Assembly: GCF_042453785.1 (NCBI RefSeq) | Contig: NC_091669.1 | Location: 9,932,501-9,996,500 of the forward strand | DNA: 64,000 bases | From: Malus domestica | Lineage: Eukaryota; Streptophyta; Magnoliopsida; Rosales; Rosaceae | Direction: 5' to 3' | Part shown: piece after piece, positions 36,001 through 47,238 of the stretch | Position numbering within the stretch: position 1 is the stretch's first letter | Layout of the letters: every line of letters starts with the position of its first letter | Position numbers and translations under genes: made by a program | Notes under the pieces: model-generated | The model's input: only the letters and a program-made list of their open reading frames with translations | Databases searched by the model: none | What the model was told of the DNA's origin: nothing

Positions 36001-36841
36001 CAAACGTGAAGATATAACTTGGACGCCAAACCTTTGTAATACAATCATCAAAGTTTAAACAGATGGAACATTTTTTCTACCATTGTACAAATGCAGTTCA
36101 TTGCTGTTTGACATGAAACACCATATTACATTGCAGCCCAATAACAGGAAATACATAAGAATCAATAAAATCTCTTACTTTCCATATGTTTGTGTCAAGA
36201 TCTACTTCATGCTTGCCTGACATATCGATTGCATCAACACTCAAGACTGCAATCAAACATAGAAAACCGAAGCTTATCATCACACAAAGCTACCAAATGA
36301 TGAACAGAAAACCCTACAAAGAAACCGCCCTTCACTTAAATAGCAAGAGAAAGAACATTCTCACCATCACAAGGTAAAGCTGGAAATGTCATATTTATAT
36401 GAATTGGAAGAGTCTCTCCGCGCTTTAAGTCTACGGACATCTGCCAAAAACACAACCCTTTTCAATTAGACAACTTACAATCTCGTAGCATCTATGCATT
36501 TCTTTCAATCAATTATCCACTTATTCGACTTAACAAAATCTCCGGAAAACGAAAAGCAACGCATTCGAAATTCAAACCTGGTGGACGGTGTATGTGGTGA
36601 GATAATATCTGAGCTCGTGCACAAACAATGTCGCCATTATAAGCAGCCCAACAACAGAAACTACAAATTCAAGAAAAGCCAATAAATTTCCGCAATTCAC
36701 AAAAAACCCAACTCAAATAATACAAAACCAAAGCAAAAAATCTCAAAAATTACCAAGTGCCCCGGATTGCGTTTTCTGCAGCAAGTGCTCCTCCGCCCGA
36801 GGAAACGCATCCAGGCTCTTTAACGCTTGTCTAACCCTCAT
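33034..36841 (-). CDS. ERGIC/ERV41-ERV46 family ER-Golgi cargo receptor
   Basis: COPII/COPI-cycling transport protein of the ER-Golgi intermediate. Eleven exons: 36754-36841, 36578-36660, 36365-36440, 36179-36246, 35589-35670, 35376-35500, 35199-35282, 34611-34757, 33556-33664, 33350-33469, 33034-33110; 352 residues. The start MRVRQALKSLDAFPRAE matches the usual short cytosolic N-terminus. Membrane span 1 is SVVGLLIMATLFVHELRYYL (~31-50). The lumenal domain has DLKRGETLPIHINMTFPALP, VLSVDAIDMSG, RVAGNFHISVHG, DMSFGPKYPGIHNPLDGTD and TNQFSVTEYF. Membrane span 2 is about 308-328 (TRLCAVLGGTFALTGML). It lacks the Cys cluster of ERV46/ERGIC3, so an ERV41/ERGIC2-like or plant-specific member is likely. 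In-frame ATGs exist upstream, to 36964. Confidence 0.92.
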
Positions 36842-37060
36842 TTTTTTACCGCGATTTTCACCAATAACAACGATAAATTTACTCAAATCCTGCACCATTT
36901 TCAAAAATTTCAACTTTTGAAGCATCAAAAAGTAAAACTCCTCGGATTCAATCATTCCGATCAAATCAAAATCATGGTGCTTTTAGAGAGAGAGAGAGAG
37001 AGAGAGAAAGATTGAATTGGAATTGAAGAGGGAGGGAGGCGGACCAGTAGATTTTCTTTG
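36842..37060 (-). promoter_or_regulatory. ERGIC gene leader with short uORF and GA/CT tract
   Basis: On the minus strand the leader contains a CT repeat (about 36981-37008), then an ATG in a CACCATG context whose frame stops after four codons. Next comes an in-frame ATG at 36964 that would add 41 residues before the chosen start. Which ATG is used cannot be told from sequence alone. Confidence 0.5.
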
Positions 37061-38233
37061 AACAAATCGCCCAAAACCAGAGAATTTCGCGTTCCGGAAG
37101 ACCGCAGACCCAAGTCGGAGCTGTTGGACTCCGCCGCCTTTATAGTTCTGAGCTGGGTTATGGTGCGCGCGCGTCTAAATTGGTCTTGTCCTGAGCCCGC
37201 GCCTCCTCTTTTGGTATTTTGCTTTCTTCAAGATTCAATCGTTCAAGGGGTCATTTATCTCGGCATAGATGATCCAAAACTCCAAGGTGATCAATTTTCT
37301 TGATGGTGGTTGTTGATTATGGACCAAATTGATAGTTTTTTATTTTTTTTATTTTTTTTATTTTGGTCCACTATTTAAGAACTTTTTCTGGGAGTGTTTC
37401 AGGGATTAAAATTGTGCGACAAGTATTTAAATGGATCGAAAATTGATTAATAAATTGGAACGTTATAATTTAAAGGAGAACCAACTAAAATATCAGTGTT
37501 TGTGTGCGATAACCTATATGAGACTAAAGTAGTCAATTGCTTTATATAACTCAAAAGTTTTTACTTTATTAATTGAAACTCAAAATTCGTTATACTTCGT
37601 CCTTAAAACGCGATTTTGATCCTAGTTTACCCCTTGAAATTTGAAAGTTGTTTTTATAAAACTCACAATTCGCTCCACATTGCCTAGATCTATTAGTTTT
37701 TTTATGTGGGTTTGATTTTGGTGAGCCATACTAATCAAATTTATTGCACATATGATATAGTTTTTTTGGATGTTGGGTCTATATATGTATATTTGTGTGT
37801 GTGTGTATGTTGTCTACAAGTCAAATAAATGAATTTTGTCAATGAGTAAAATTATGACTTTTAATTTATAGGGAGCAAAATGAAATTAAAATGGAGTTTC
37901 AATAAACGTAGCTAAAAATAAGCTTTTTGTTAATGGGGTGTGCTACCTATACACCTCATTTTACTTCTCACATCTCTTATTAATTTTTATTTTTTAATTT
38001 TCTTTAATTCATTCGATTCGACGATTGAAAATTAAAAGAATATATGAGAATAAAAAAATGATGTGGAATATCACACTCCTAGAAAATATAATGTCACGTG
38101 CAGATGGTATGAAACTTCCCTAGTTCCATCTAAAGTTCTCCACGACCCTAGTTACAACATTAAAAACACGGCGAACGTACATATGTGGTTGGGTTCCAGT
38201 TGAATATCGTTGAGTTGAGTCTCAGTAGGTCGG
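37061..38233. other. head-to-head intergenic region, ERGIC and MAPR4
   Basis: AT-rich apart from a GC-richer patch at 37090-37210 near the presumed ERGIC transcription start. It contains a MITE at 37935-38079 and a short (GT)n run near 37795. No gene was seen. Confidence 0.5.
37935..38079. mobile_element. hAT-type MITE, older copy
   Basis: The ends GGGGTGTGCTA (left) and GGAGTGTGATA (reading in from the right) are the same termini as the element at 10310-10438, in opposite orientation. The 8-bp flanks TTGTTAAT and TAGAAAAT match at only 5 of 8, so the target duplication has decayed or the ends are offset. Confidence 0.6.
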
Positions 38234-41200
38234 ATGGCGCCTAAGCTCTTAGCAACTTCCCCGTTTGTAGGAATTGCAGTACTCGTCCCCCTCATAGCTC
38301 TTTTCGCCTTCTATTACAAGCCCTTCTCCCAACAGGTCAGAGATCCCCAAAAGCTCATTCTTTTGTTTCTCTTTTTCCTCACAGAAAACCGAACTCCCCA
38401 GCTGAAAAATTTTCATGGTTTGGGGAGCTGAAGAAACTCCAAGATTCGATTTTTCTTGGGTTTTCTTTGGAGAATTTGTCTGTGAATTTAATTTCCGAGA
38501 TGGGTTTTTGATTTGTTTGGTTGGGTTGGATTTTGAATGTTTGAAATTACAGTGCAAAAGTATGTGACTTTTTGTTGTTGTTGTTGTGATTTTATAGAGA
38601 TTGTTCACTGTTGAAGAACTGGCTTTGTACAACGGGACTGATGTGAGTTTACCGATTTTCCTAGGAATTCTCGGGTACACTTTTCGTTTTCTCTCTGTTT
38701 AGATGCATGCATTTGCTCATAATGCAGCACCCTAATGCAATTCAAGCACCCAAATGTGTGCATTATGCTAGCTTGGTTAATTATTTAGAACTAAGAGATT
38801 GAAGTCTCATGCCGTATTGAATTTCGGCAATCAAGTAGAGCATTTTATATGGTTCCTAAAAATGCCTCGTGAGTATGCACTTACTGATTCCTATAAACCG
38901 ATCAATATTTTGTGATCAGGTCAGTTTTCGATGTGACGAAGGGAAAATCTCATTACGGTGAGGGTGGGGGGTACAATCATTTTTCTGGAAGGTTTGTTCT
39001 CTTATGTAATCCTTTTGAACTTGCATACTTAAATTTTGTCCTCAGTATTGATGTTTTCTCGATTTTTCCCCAAAACAAAGGTTCGGATTAGTTGTGCTAG
39101 TCCAAAATTGTTATCTTTTACATCAATTTCGTTGTTATGGTTCATAACTTGTGAAACGTGACAATTCTTTTATATCCTTTTATGCTTTGTATCTGTGATT
39201 CTGTATAGACTTATATATTAACAGCTGTTTTCTTTTGCGTGCAACCCTGCAATCAATCAAGAGATGCTTCACGAGCATTTGTTTCGGGAAACTTTACAGG
39301 TAAACAAAGGTTTGGCTTCTTTTTGTCGCTTCTAGTTGGTGATGATTTTATGCAAGTTCGAGGTTTGATGGTTTATGGGCTGGCCTTTGCATTGATTATA
39401 AGCTCATTTTCGGGGATTTGATGGAAAGTAACTCTTGACGCTATTAAGTGTTAATGTTATAGTAGTAATATAGTATTTGGCATTTTTATATATTGCAGGA
39501 GATGGGCTCACAGACTCGTTACGTGGTTTATCAAGTACACAGGTAACTCGTCCTTTTTTCTTCTCTTTCTATCCTGGTGTTTTCGGAACCATGCTAGGTT
39601 ATAAAGGAAGAAAAACTGCTAAAACTTAGGACAGTGTCTATCAAAAATCACTACATATTGAAATCACTGGTTACACAGTAGAAACCAACGTGGTGATGGC
39701 ATGCCCAATTCACCCTATGAATTCTCATACAACGATCTATGGAGTTAGTAACGTTCACCCACACTTGACGATTCTCTAATGCCAAATTCCAGCCCAACTG
39801 ACGTGTAGTCTGTAGAGTCATTACGTCTAACGTGAAATCATTACTGTATGGATTGAATCGAACCTATCTTGTCGTGTCATGCTTTGTTATAGTGTATTTA
39901 TGTCTTTTCCATTTTCTGACATATCCACCTTCAACATGGCATTTTTTGTGACTTTTCTTGATGAAGTTTTGCACTATCGGCCCTTTTTTATTTTTTCACT
40001 TTTAAACAGAATAACAATATTAATGGACTAATACGTAATATTCAATCTCGTACTACTTGGTTTGGCTGCATATCTGGGAATGTGATATGCTAAGTTTCAT
40101 TAGTTGCTACAAGTTTGATTGTTTTGGTTTTGGTTTTGTTCTTTCGTATTTTTCAGGTGAAGAGTGTCGTTGAATGGAGGGATTTCTACTTTAAAAGTTA
40201 CACGTGAGTTACAAACATGTGTCTGCTATCTTTGTATTTTGATGATGTCAGAAGTTTGAAGATACTGGAAACACAGTTCTATTCGCCAATCGATTTACTA
40301 CTTTTTAAACAGTTGGAAACATCTTTGGAGTTTAATAGTTTACATCTACTACCAAAATTTTGATTAAATAAAATCGAAAAGTTTACCACAAATCCCTCAA
40401 ACTTTCTTTGAGGTGGGCAACCCTATAATGATGCAATGTCATCATCATATCCGCGTTTATATGCCCGTGATTGTTTTGGTAATAAGAGATATTTGTGTCT
40501 TTCCGAATTTCATATTGCTTTTTCCTTTGAATCATTTATCTTGTATTGTAAATGTATAGCCGTTCACGGTTCACAAGAAAGACCCAGGTGCCTTGTCCTG
40601 TGTCAATCTTGATACTCTTGTTCTTTCGTTCACCATTTTGTTTCAGCGAAGTTGTCATGTCAAATATATTTGAACTATATTTGTTTTTGCTTTTCATTAT
40701 ATTGGTATTAGATCAAAAGGATAATGATATTTTGTAACTGATCTTTCATGGCTTTGAATTGTCAGATTTGTAGGGAAGCTAGTAGGTCGTTACTATGATT
40801 CTCAAGGAAATCCTACAAAATATTTGAAGGGAGTGGAAGCAAAGGCTGCGAGAGGTGCTCAGCTTTTGGAGAAACAGGAGAATGAAGAAGCGAAGCAACC
40901 TGGTTGCAACTCAAGGTGGAGTCAGGATGAGGGTGGAGAGGTACGTATCGCCCTGAATTGGAAACATAGATCGAGAACCAAACACTACTTGTGCTCTCTT
41001 TCAGTTCTTATTTTGTAACTTTCGTTATGTGTTTCAATACTGCGCTACATCTTAGATTTCTACCTGTTTTATTAGGTTTGGTGCGATGAGGGTGTCCCAA
41101 GGTTAGTTCAGAGACCGCTACAAATGGCTTTGACTGGGAAAATGAGCACACGATGCGCATGCTTTAATGAAGATCAACTGGACCGACCGGGGTTAAAGAT

Positions 41201-41243
41201 CTACGAAGGATGCGATTATCTTGCCAAGACCTGCCGAGTATAA
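38234..41243 (+). CDS. MAPR4: membrane-associated progesterone-binding (cytochrome b5-fold) protein 4
   Basis: Membrane-anchored protein with a cytochrome-b5-like heme/steroid-binding domain. Eight exons: 38234-38335, 38598-38674, 38920-38991, 39262-39299, 39499-39542, 40157-40203, 40766-40940, 41076-41243; 240 residues in phase. A single N-terminal hydrophobic anchor (FVGIAVLVPLIALFAFYY) is followed by the b5-like domain at about 35-140: RLFTVEELALYNGTD, SVFDVTKGKSHYG, GGGYNHFSGRDASRAF and GLSSTQVKSVVEW. The plant MAPR4 C-terminal extension has a Cys-containing segment (CACFNEDQLD, YLAKTCRV). The function in plants is poorly known; ligand binding is inferred from the family. A decayed copy of its last exon and 3' UTR lies at 45994-46456. 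Confidence 0.93.
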
Positions 41244-41710
41244 ATGAGATCCGTTCTGGAACTTCCACATTAGAGTATATCGTTCTACAGCTGATGCCGC
41301 CTCACATGGTTGTTGAAGAGGATGAACGAGGGCGGAGTAACAGAAGCATTGTTGATGTGTTAGGTCTGCAATTTTCCACCTTGCATTACATGGATTTTAC
41401 AACATGAACATAGACATGTATATTTGTATGTTTTCTTTTAATTTATGTTGTGAATTATGTTTTCTTGCCGCAAGATAATCAATCAATCAACAAACGTTTC
41501 TGAGGCTCGATGGGGTCATGTTTGTTTGCATAGCTCTGTGTGGTAAATTGATGAGAATATTGGAGGGTTAACATATACTGGAGGGGCGGCAACCGGGTTT
41601 TTACTCGAAATAGTTTTGGTCAAACGATTTTAGCAGGGTTAACTATTTAGTTTTTAGCTTTTGTTTTCAAGCTTATTGAAAACTACTTTCAGTGTTCAAT
41701 ATTATCTTAA

Positions 41711-41866
41711 CAAACGATATTATATCCACTAAGGAGGTGGAGAAGTGAGTTGAGCCTAACAATGGGCTAGCAATAATGTAGTTCAAATTCGTCTTTGATG
41801 AGAATCGAACCTAAGATTTTTCACTTACAAGTAAATAGGAATACTACTAGACCGTAGTACTAAGAC
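41711..41866 (-). mobile_element. tRNA-derived SINE, second copy
   Basis: Read on the minus strand, it starts TTAGTACTACGGTCTAGTAG, has a B-box GGTTCGATTCTC, and aligns over its length with the SINE at 15739-15945. No long A tail or clear target duplication remains, so it is older or truncated. Confidence 0.7.
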
Positions 41867-41870
41867 CACC

Positions 41871-42216
41871 TCCAAAGGAGATGTCAAATCCTAAGTGGAA
41901 TGTCATGTAATCAAATTTGAAGAAGCTCCTATGTGGATTGATATATGAGTTTTCATATATCAAATTTGACATATGAGAAAATGTGATGTCAAATAATTTT
42001 TAATTATTTTATTATATAGGTTCCATTAATACACCAATTATAGTTCTTGAAAACTTATTTTAATTGATTTCTTTTTAAAATAGATCCTACAAATGTCATT
42101 TATAACAAAAAAAAATATATCGTTTGGAAAAAAAAAAATCTAACATTACCACATCAGCCATCAAATTAACAATTGACATTTATTTTATGACATCTTCTTT
42201 GAAAATACTCTAAGTA
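41871..42216. repeat. inverted-repeat MITE-like element
   Basis: The left arm CCAAAGGAGATGTCAAAT and the right arm (reverse complement TTCAAAGAAGATGTCATAA) are inverted. The interior is A/T-rich and non-coding, with a further hairpin at 41949-41972. It adjoins the SINE. Confidence 0.5.
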
Positions 42217-42724
42217 ACACTTGAAACATGAGTTAGTACTAAGTCAAAAAATAATACCACTAAATATATCGTCTTGTGTTCCAGATTCATGGAAAATCTC
42301 TGATTGGTAAAGAATATTGTTTGTGTCAATACCAAAGCCCAATTCCCAACCCCAAGGACTCGTCATTTTACATGTCATTTTCCCAACTCTCATGCTCCTT
42401 ATTCTTCGTCATTTTTCTTTCTTCTTTCAATATATTCATTTACTAATCCGTAATCAGAATGAAAAAAATAAAGGACAAATTAGACTGAAAAGAAATAAAA
42501 AAGAATGGGAGTAAGAATGAGATTGGTTCCATATAAGTTATTTACTAATTTACCTAAATCGGAATTAAAAGTAACTTAATTACTAAACTACCCTTGTTTA
42601 AAACATTTTTCAAGCAAATTAATGAAATTTAACTTTATATCATTAATAATTTATCAGGTAAGGTTTTCATTTAATAAAAAGTTATTTAACAAAGAGCTAG
42701 TTGTTGGTTTTTTCTTTGAACTTG

Positions 42725-43128
42725 TATAGAGTTGCCAATTTTCATTCTGAATTGTAATTTTAGCCGACTACCTCCTTGAACTTTTGTAATTAGTCCATTT
42801 TCTCACTGAACTTTAACTTTAGCTTATTATTCCTCCTAAAATTTTATAAATAGTCAATTTCCCCCTATTGTTAGATTTAAAAATTTTTCACCCATCAAAT
42901 TTTCCCTTTTTTTGTCCCATACAGTTGTCATATGTTGCATGCATGATCAATAGATGAAAAATTAGATGAATTTTTTTAAGATCTAGCATTAGAGAGAAAT
43001 CGGTTATTTATAAAAATTCAAAGAATAATAAGCTAAAATTAAAATTTAAAGTAAAACTTGGCTAATTAAAAAAATTCAAAAAAAATAGTGGGCTAAAATT
43101 AAAGTGCAAGAGAAATCGACAGCTCTAT
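42725..43128. repeat. ~400-bp element with ~150-bp inverted arms
   Basis: The arms pair over most of their length: ATAGAGTTGCC against ATAGAGCTGTC, AATTTTAGCC against the same motif, TTTAGCTTATTATTC in both arms, then GTCAATTTCCCCCTATTG against CCGATTTCTCTCTAATG. It has no coding capacity. The class (fold-back or MULE-like) is undetermined because I see no clear target duplication. Confidence 0.6.
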
Positions 43129-43199
43129 GCCTTTAATAAAAAAAAGAAGAAGAGTTGTACGTACTTGACCACTTGGTCCCGATCTCCCAGCATCCGGGA

Positions 43200-43376
43200 A
43201 AGGATCCTCTTCAGATCTATTTTGTAGGGATGATAAAGATTTTTACATCTTAATCATTTATCGTATACTCTGCGATTAGATTTCGTCTAATATTATTTGT
43301 GTTTAATTTCAAATAAAAAAAAATCAAATAATTTTTTATTATACGATACACTGGGAATAATTAAGATGTGACAATC
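43200..43376. repeat. fold-back MITE-like repeat
   Basis: ACATCTTAATCATTTATCGTA on the left is matched by its inverse (TACGATAC ... ATTAAGATGT) on the right, around an A/T-rich centre. The left boundary carries GGATCCTCTTC, reminiscent of the element at 16426. Confidence 0.45.
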
Positions 43377-43409
43377 CTATACAGCCCTCCCACACAGTCC
43401 CACTTGCCC

Positions 43410-44068
43410 AGATGCATATATTAGACCCCCACGCCTCCCCCTTTCATCCTCAATAAATTCTCCTTCTTGTTAATAGCTTCTGCAAGCAACCAGGAGAACA
43501 GGGTCGAGTGGCCTTAGCCAAAGTCCTCCATGGAAATTGGTGGGTTCGGAGAAGACGATATGGGCGTTTGCCGGCGGGGTGTTGAAGTTGTAAGGTTATT
43601 CCATCGGAGGGCGTGCAATTCCATTTCCTCCCACTTCATTCCTCCTTTGTAATCCTCTTCTTCCAATCAAACCTTTCCCGGAAGGCACAGCAGCCCCAGG
43701 TAAGTTAAATCAAGTTTTTTAAGTCAACGTCCATTTTTTTTCAGAGAATTATTATTATTTTTTAAATTTTTTATTTTTTATTTTTCATGAATTCTGTACA
43801 TGCTATATGAACTCCAGCTACAACTTACTCTGAAAGTTAAATTCAATCCTAAATTAGAGTTTAATTTTAAGGTCTAAATTCTTAGTTTAGGGTTTTAAGT
43901 TTTGGTACAATCCTAAATTAGGGTTTAATTTAAGGTGTAGATCCTTAGTCTAGGTTTTAAATTTTGGTAGATTTTTTTTTTTTTGCTGCCAGGGAGAACG
44001 AAATTGGTTTGGAGGTTTTAGCCTTCCCGAATAGTTGGTGATTTGGGCTCCGCCCCCGCTGCTTTAAC
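43410..44068 (+). promoter_or_regulatory. F-box gene promoter, leader and leader intron
   Basis: A TATA-like CATATATTA lies at about 43415. A good intron with donor CAG/GTAAGT at 43700 and acceptor GCCAG/GG ending at 43992 would split the 5' UTR. The coding ATG is 76 bases after the acceptor. Confidence 0.5.
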
Positions 44069-45229
44069 ATGTCGGGTCTTCATAAGCGGCGGCAGCAGCA
44101 ACCAGTCCCCACGGATGGCGGATTTCTTGAACGACCCCTGATTGAGTCTGATGATATCATAATTGATATACTGTCAAGGCTACCAGTGAAATATTTGATC
44201 CAATTGCGGTGTGTATGCAAGTCATGGCGCGCTTTGATCTCTGATTTGCATCTTGTTAGGAAGCACCTGAGACGGGCAGTGACAGGGGTTAACCGTAATA
44301 GCTATAGGCTTCTTATTTCAGACAGTCCTTTCCAATCCATAGACTACGAAGCACTCAAGGATGTCGGTGTATGTGTGCAAAGCTCTTTTCTTTGTTTGCA
44401 ATTGCCAGTAACGCTTGAACGTATGAGTGTTGTGGGTTCTTGCAATGGCTTGATATGTCTAAAAGGAAACAAAGGCGAAGTTCTCTTATGGAACCCTTGT
44501 ACCAGAGTTACCAAAATGTTACCAGGAATTGCTTGTTTTTATTTTTGTCCAAAGTTTTATGGATTTGGTTATGATTCCACCATTGAAGATTACAAGGTTA
44601 TATTGGGTGGCGAATCTACAACTGCAGATGGCACGATGATTGCGGTCTTTACACTAAAATCAGGTTTGTGGAGGACTAAACAATACCTTGACTCTTTTAA
44701 ATTGCATGGGCAAGGGTGCTTGGTTAACGGAGCTCTACATTGGGTAGAGCTTAAATGGAGTGGGGAGGAGCTCCGCCCTGTACTTAGTTCAAGAATCATC
44801 TCTTTTATTTTGGCGGAGGAGAATATTGTGCCGCTGCCCTATCTTCACATCCAAAGTTATATCTCCATTCGTATTGGGACTATTGCAAATCGTCTCTTTG
44901 CATATTTGTTCAATGACGTCAGTTTGAGTGATATTGCAATAACAGTATGGGTGATGAAGGATTATGGTGTCCATGAATCTTGGACTAAAATCATACAAAT
45001 TCCTTTGAAGTCGTTACGTCAAATAAGTATGAATTTTGTGAATATTATCTGCATTTTAGAGAATGATGAAGTTTTGATGAGTTGTGATTCAAGTTACTTG
45101 GCTTTATACAATCCAAAGGAAAATACATTGACGAAGGTTCTTAAAACTCCTACTAATTTGTTGACTGAAGCAACTATGTATGTGGAGACCTTAGTTTCAC
45201 CAGTAATTGGTGGTGGCGCCAACATCTGA
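44069..45229 (+). CDS. F-box protein with FBA domain (CPR1/SLF-like group)
   Basis: Probable substrate-recognition subunit of an SCF ubiquitin ligase. Intronless coding region, 386 residues. The N-terminal F-box at about 25-68 (DDIIIDILSRLPVKYLIQLR, CVCKSWRALISDLHLV) would bind SKP1. It is followed by an F-box-associated domain of type 1 with the usual landmarks: VGSCNGLICLKGN, LLWNPCTR, YGFGYDSTIEDYKVI, NGALHWVELKW and WVMKDYGVHESWTKI. The target cannot be predicted, because this family is large and fast-evolving in plants. A degraded relative lies 2 kb downstream (47239-47530), in the same order after a MAPR4 fragment, which indicates local duplication. Confidence 0.92.
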   Translation: MSGLHKRRQQQPVPTDGGFLERPLIESDDIIIDILSRLPVKYLIQLRCVCKSWRALISDLHLVRKHLRRAVTGVNRNSYRLLISDSPFQSIDYEALKDVGVCVQSSFLCLQLPVTLERMSVVGSCNGLICLKGNKGEVLLWNPCTRVTKMLPGIACFYFCPKFYGFGYDSTIEDYKVILGGESTTADGTMIAVFTLKSGLWRTKQYLDSFKLHGQGCLVNGALHWVELKWSGEELRPVLSSRIISFILAEENIVPLPYLHIQSYISIRIGTIANRLFAYLFNDVSLSDIAITVWVMKDYGVHESWTKIIQIPLKSLRQISMNFVNIICILENDEVLMSCDSSYLALYNPKENTLTKVLKTPTNLLTEATMYVETLVSPVIGGGANI

Positions 45230-45518
45230 AACCAATGATGTAAGTCTCTTCACTCTATCTAACTGATATTATGCAGTTTTGTCTGGAACGACATAATGTT
45301 GAGTGGCTTCTATAAGTGTTTAACCTGAACAAATAAGATTCGATATTTAAGTTTTTACTCGGTGTGTGAAATATAGCAGTTGTTCAAGCACTATTTAGTT
45401 CTTTTTAGTTGATATATTTTAGTAGTTTGCAAGTTGCTTTCGAGGATTTGGAGGACATGCTAGAGACAAATTGTGCTTTTTACTTGTTTATATTAAAGGG
45501 AACTTCATAGTAGATTAT

Positions 45519-45640
45519 GGGCTTGTTTGGCGAGTGCCTTTAAACGACTGAAGGCGCTTTTAGAGAAAATGTTTTTAGTTCCAAAAGCACTTGAAGTGCT
45601 TCCTGAAAGAAGCCCTCATCTAAAAGCACTTGCCATTAAA
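45519..45640. repeat. fold-back repeat fragment related to 10450-10652
   Basis: It starts GGGCTTGTTTGG and contains GCACTTGAAGTGCTTCCTG followed by AAGAAG, as in the copy near LHCA3. The right end is not found, so it is probably truncated. The rest of 45230-45993 is F-box 3' flank with nothing else recognised. Confidence 0.5.
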
Positions 45641-45993
45641 TTTTTGTTTTCTGTACTTTCTGGTTGTTTTCATACTTATAAACCCATTCTCTCTTATAAC
45701 TGCTATCTGGTTCAACTGCATAAATTTTGGGAATACGATGTGCCAAATCATTAATATTTTGGTGTAATATTAATGTGGCTTATGGTTAAACGATTTTTTT
45801 TTTTTTATTTCTTCCCAAACTGCTGTTTGCCTAGTCTCTAGTTCACTTAAATTGTAAGTTTATACTTAATATCTGTTTCCATGTGATAAGCACAATAAGC
45901 TTGTCCGTTCCTCTTCCATTTTGTTACAGGAAAGTCATCCCATCTGATCTATCTGAACTTGATTTGTTCTTGTCTTCATTTTAATGGTTTCAG

Positions 45994-46456
45994 ATTAGAT
46001 TTAAACTGTTCAGTTAGGTTTGGTATGATGAGGGCGCCCCAAGGTTAGTTCAGAGACCGCCAGAAATGGTTTTGATGGGGGAAAATGAGCACGCGGTATG
46101 CATGCTTTCAAGAAGACCAACCAGGGTTGAAAACTACGTAGGATGCGATTATCTTGCCAGGACCTGACCTGCCAAGTTTGAACGCGATCCGTTCTGGAGC
46201 TTACACGATAGAGATCTAATATATCCTACATCTGATGCCGGCTGGCAAAGTTGTTGGAGGAGGAATGGAGGATGAACAAGGGCGGAAAGAGAAGCATTGT
46301 TAACGTGTTTTCCTCCGAGCAGTCCATGGATTTTATAACTGTACATGTATATTCGTATGTTTTCTTTTAATTTATACTCAAACTTGTATATTCTTGTTCG
46401 ATAATCAATCAACAAACATTTTTAACGCCTGATTGGTCATGTTTGATTGCGTAGCT
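45994..46456 (+). pseudogene. duplicated, decayed MAPR4 last exon and 3' UTR
   Basis: It aligns with 41054-41535 of the intact MAPR4 gene: the end of the last intron, the AG acceptor, the coding bases of the final exon (GTTTGGTATGATGAGGGCG, GGATGCGATTATCTTGCC) and the 3' UTR through GATAATCAATCAACAAAC. Small deletions and insertions break the frame, for example after AATGGTTTTGATGGGGG and at the position of the stop codon. No upstream exons are present, so it cannot encode the protein. Confidence 0.9.
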
Positions 46457-46545
46457 TCTTGATGAAGTCTCCTAGTGTAGGTCTTGCAAAGGGCAAGTGG
46501 GTAAAACTAATATAGCAATACCCCTCAATTGTAGGTCTTCTTTCT

Positions 46546-46890
46546 GGACCTGGATTGTCTGCTCTCCCTCATCCCATACCCTTCCCATCCCCTTTTATAT
46601 CTGTGATCACAGTTAAGCCATGTTAATATTTTATATTGATTTTTTTATAAAAATAATAAGATAAAAAGTAATGAGAATATAAAATGTTGATGTGGCTTAA
46701 TCGTGAACACAAAAATATGAGGGAATGGGAAGGGTATGGAATGGGGGAGGGAAGACAATCCAGGTAATTTTATATTGATTTTTTTTTTATAGAAATAATA
46801 AGATAAAAAGCAATGAAAATATAAAATCTGATGTTATTTAATCGTGACCACATAAGTAGGAGGAGATGGAAGGGCAAACAATCCAGGTCC
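46546..46890. mobile_element. hairpin MITE with internal half-duplication
   Basis: The outer ends GGACCTGGATTGT and ACAATCCAGGTCC are inverted and complementary. Within it, 46549-46764 is a long near-perfect hairpin (CCATACCCTTCCCAT on one arm, ATGGGAAGGGTATGG on the other). 46765-46887 repeats its right half. The outer 9-bp flanks CTTCTTTCT and CTTGTTTCC match at 7 of 9. It is non-coding. Confidence 0.65.
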
Positions 46891-47238
46891 CTTGTTTCCT
46901 ATGAACTTTCGATCTGGTTACGAGTGGTACCCAACTTTCAGTTTGTGTCAATTTCCACCTTATTAGTTTTGTGAATTATTTTGTCAAACTGAGAGAGATT
47001 TTTGTTCAATTTGTGCGGTAAAAGACTTTAAATTTGTTAGAAACGCGCAAGTTTCAATAAAATTCCGCAAGTGTCAATTCCCCTTAAGCTGTTCTCTCAT
47101 CGTTCAATCCAGATCCAAGATTTACTAAAAATTTATACATCTAAAAGTTCGTCATGTGCATTGAAGTGACGGAATTAACAAAAAAATTGATGGTCCTGAG
47201 TATTACCAGAATTGAAAGTTGTGACGGGCATCTAGAAA

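Larger units (their letters stand above)
41244..43409. other. repeat-rich intergenic DNA between MAPR4 and F-box gene
   Basis: The first ~290 bp is MAPR4 3' UTR, homologous to the downstream pseudogene copy. After it come a SINE and three inverted-repeat elements, listed separately, separated by AT-rich filler. No gene was seen. Confidence 0.6.

Noticed and set aside
37058-37303. Plus-strand frame of 81 codons upstream of the ERGIC gene
   Set aside because: It lies in the presumed ERGIC leader/promoter, starts in GC-rich sequence and matches no family I know.
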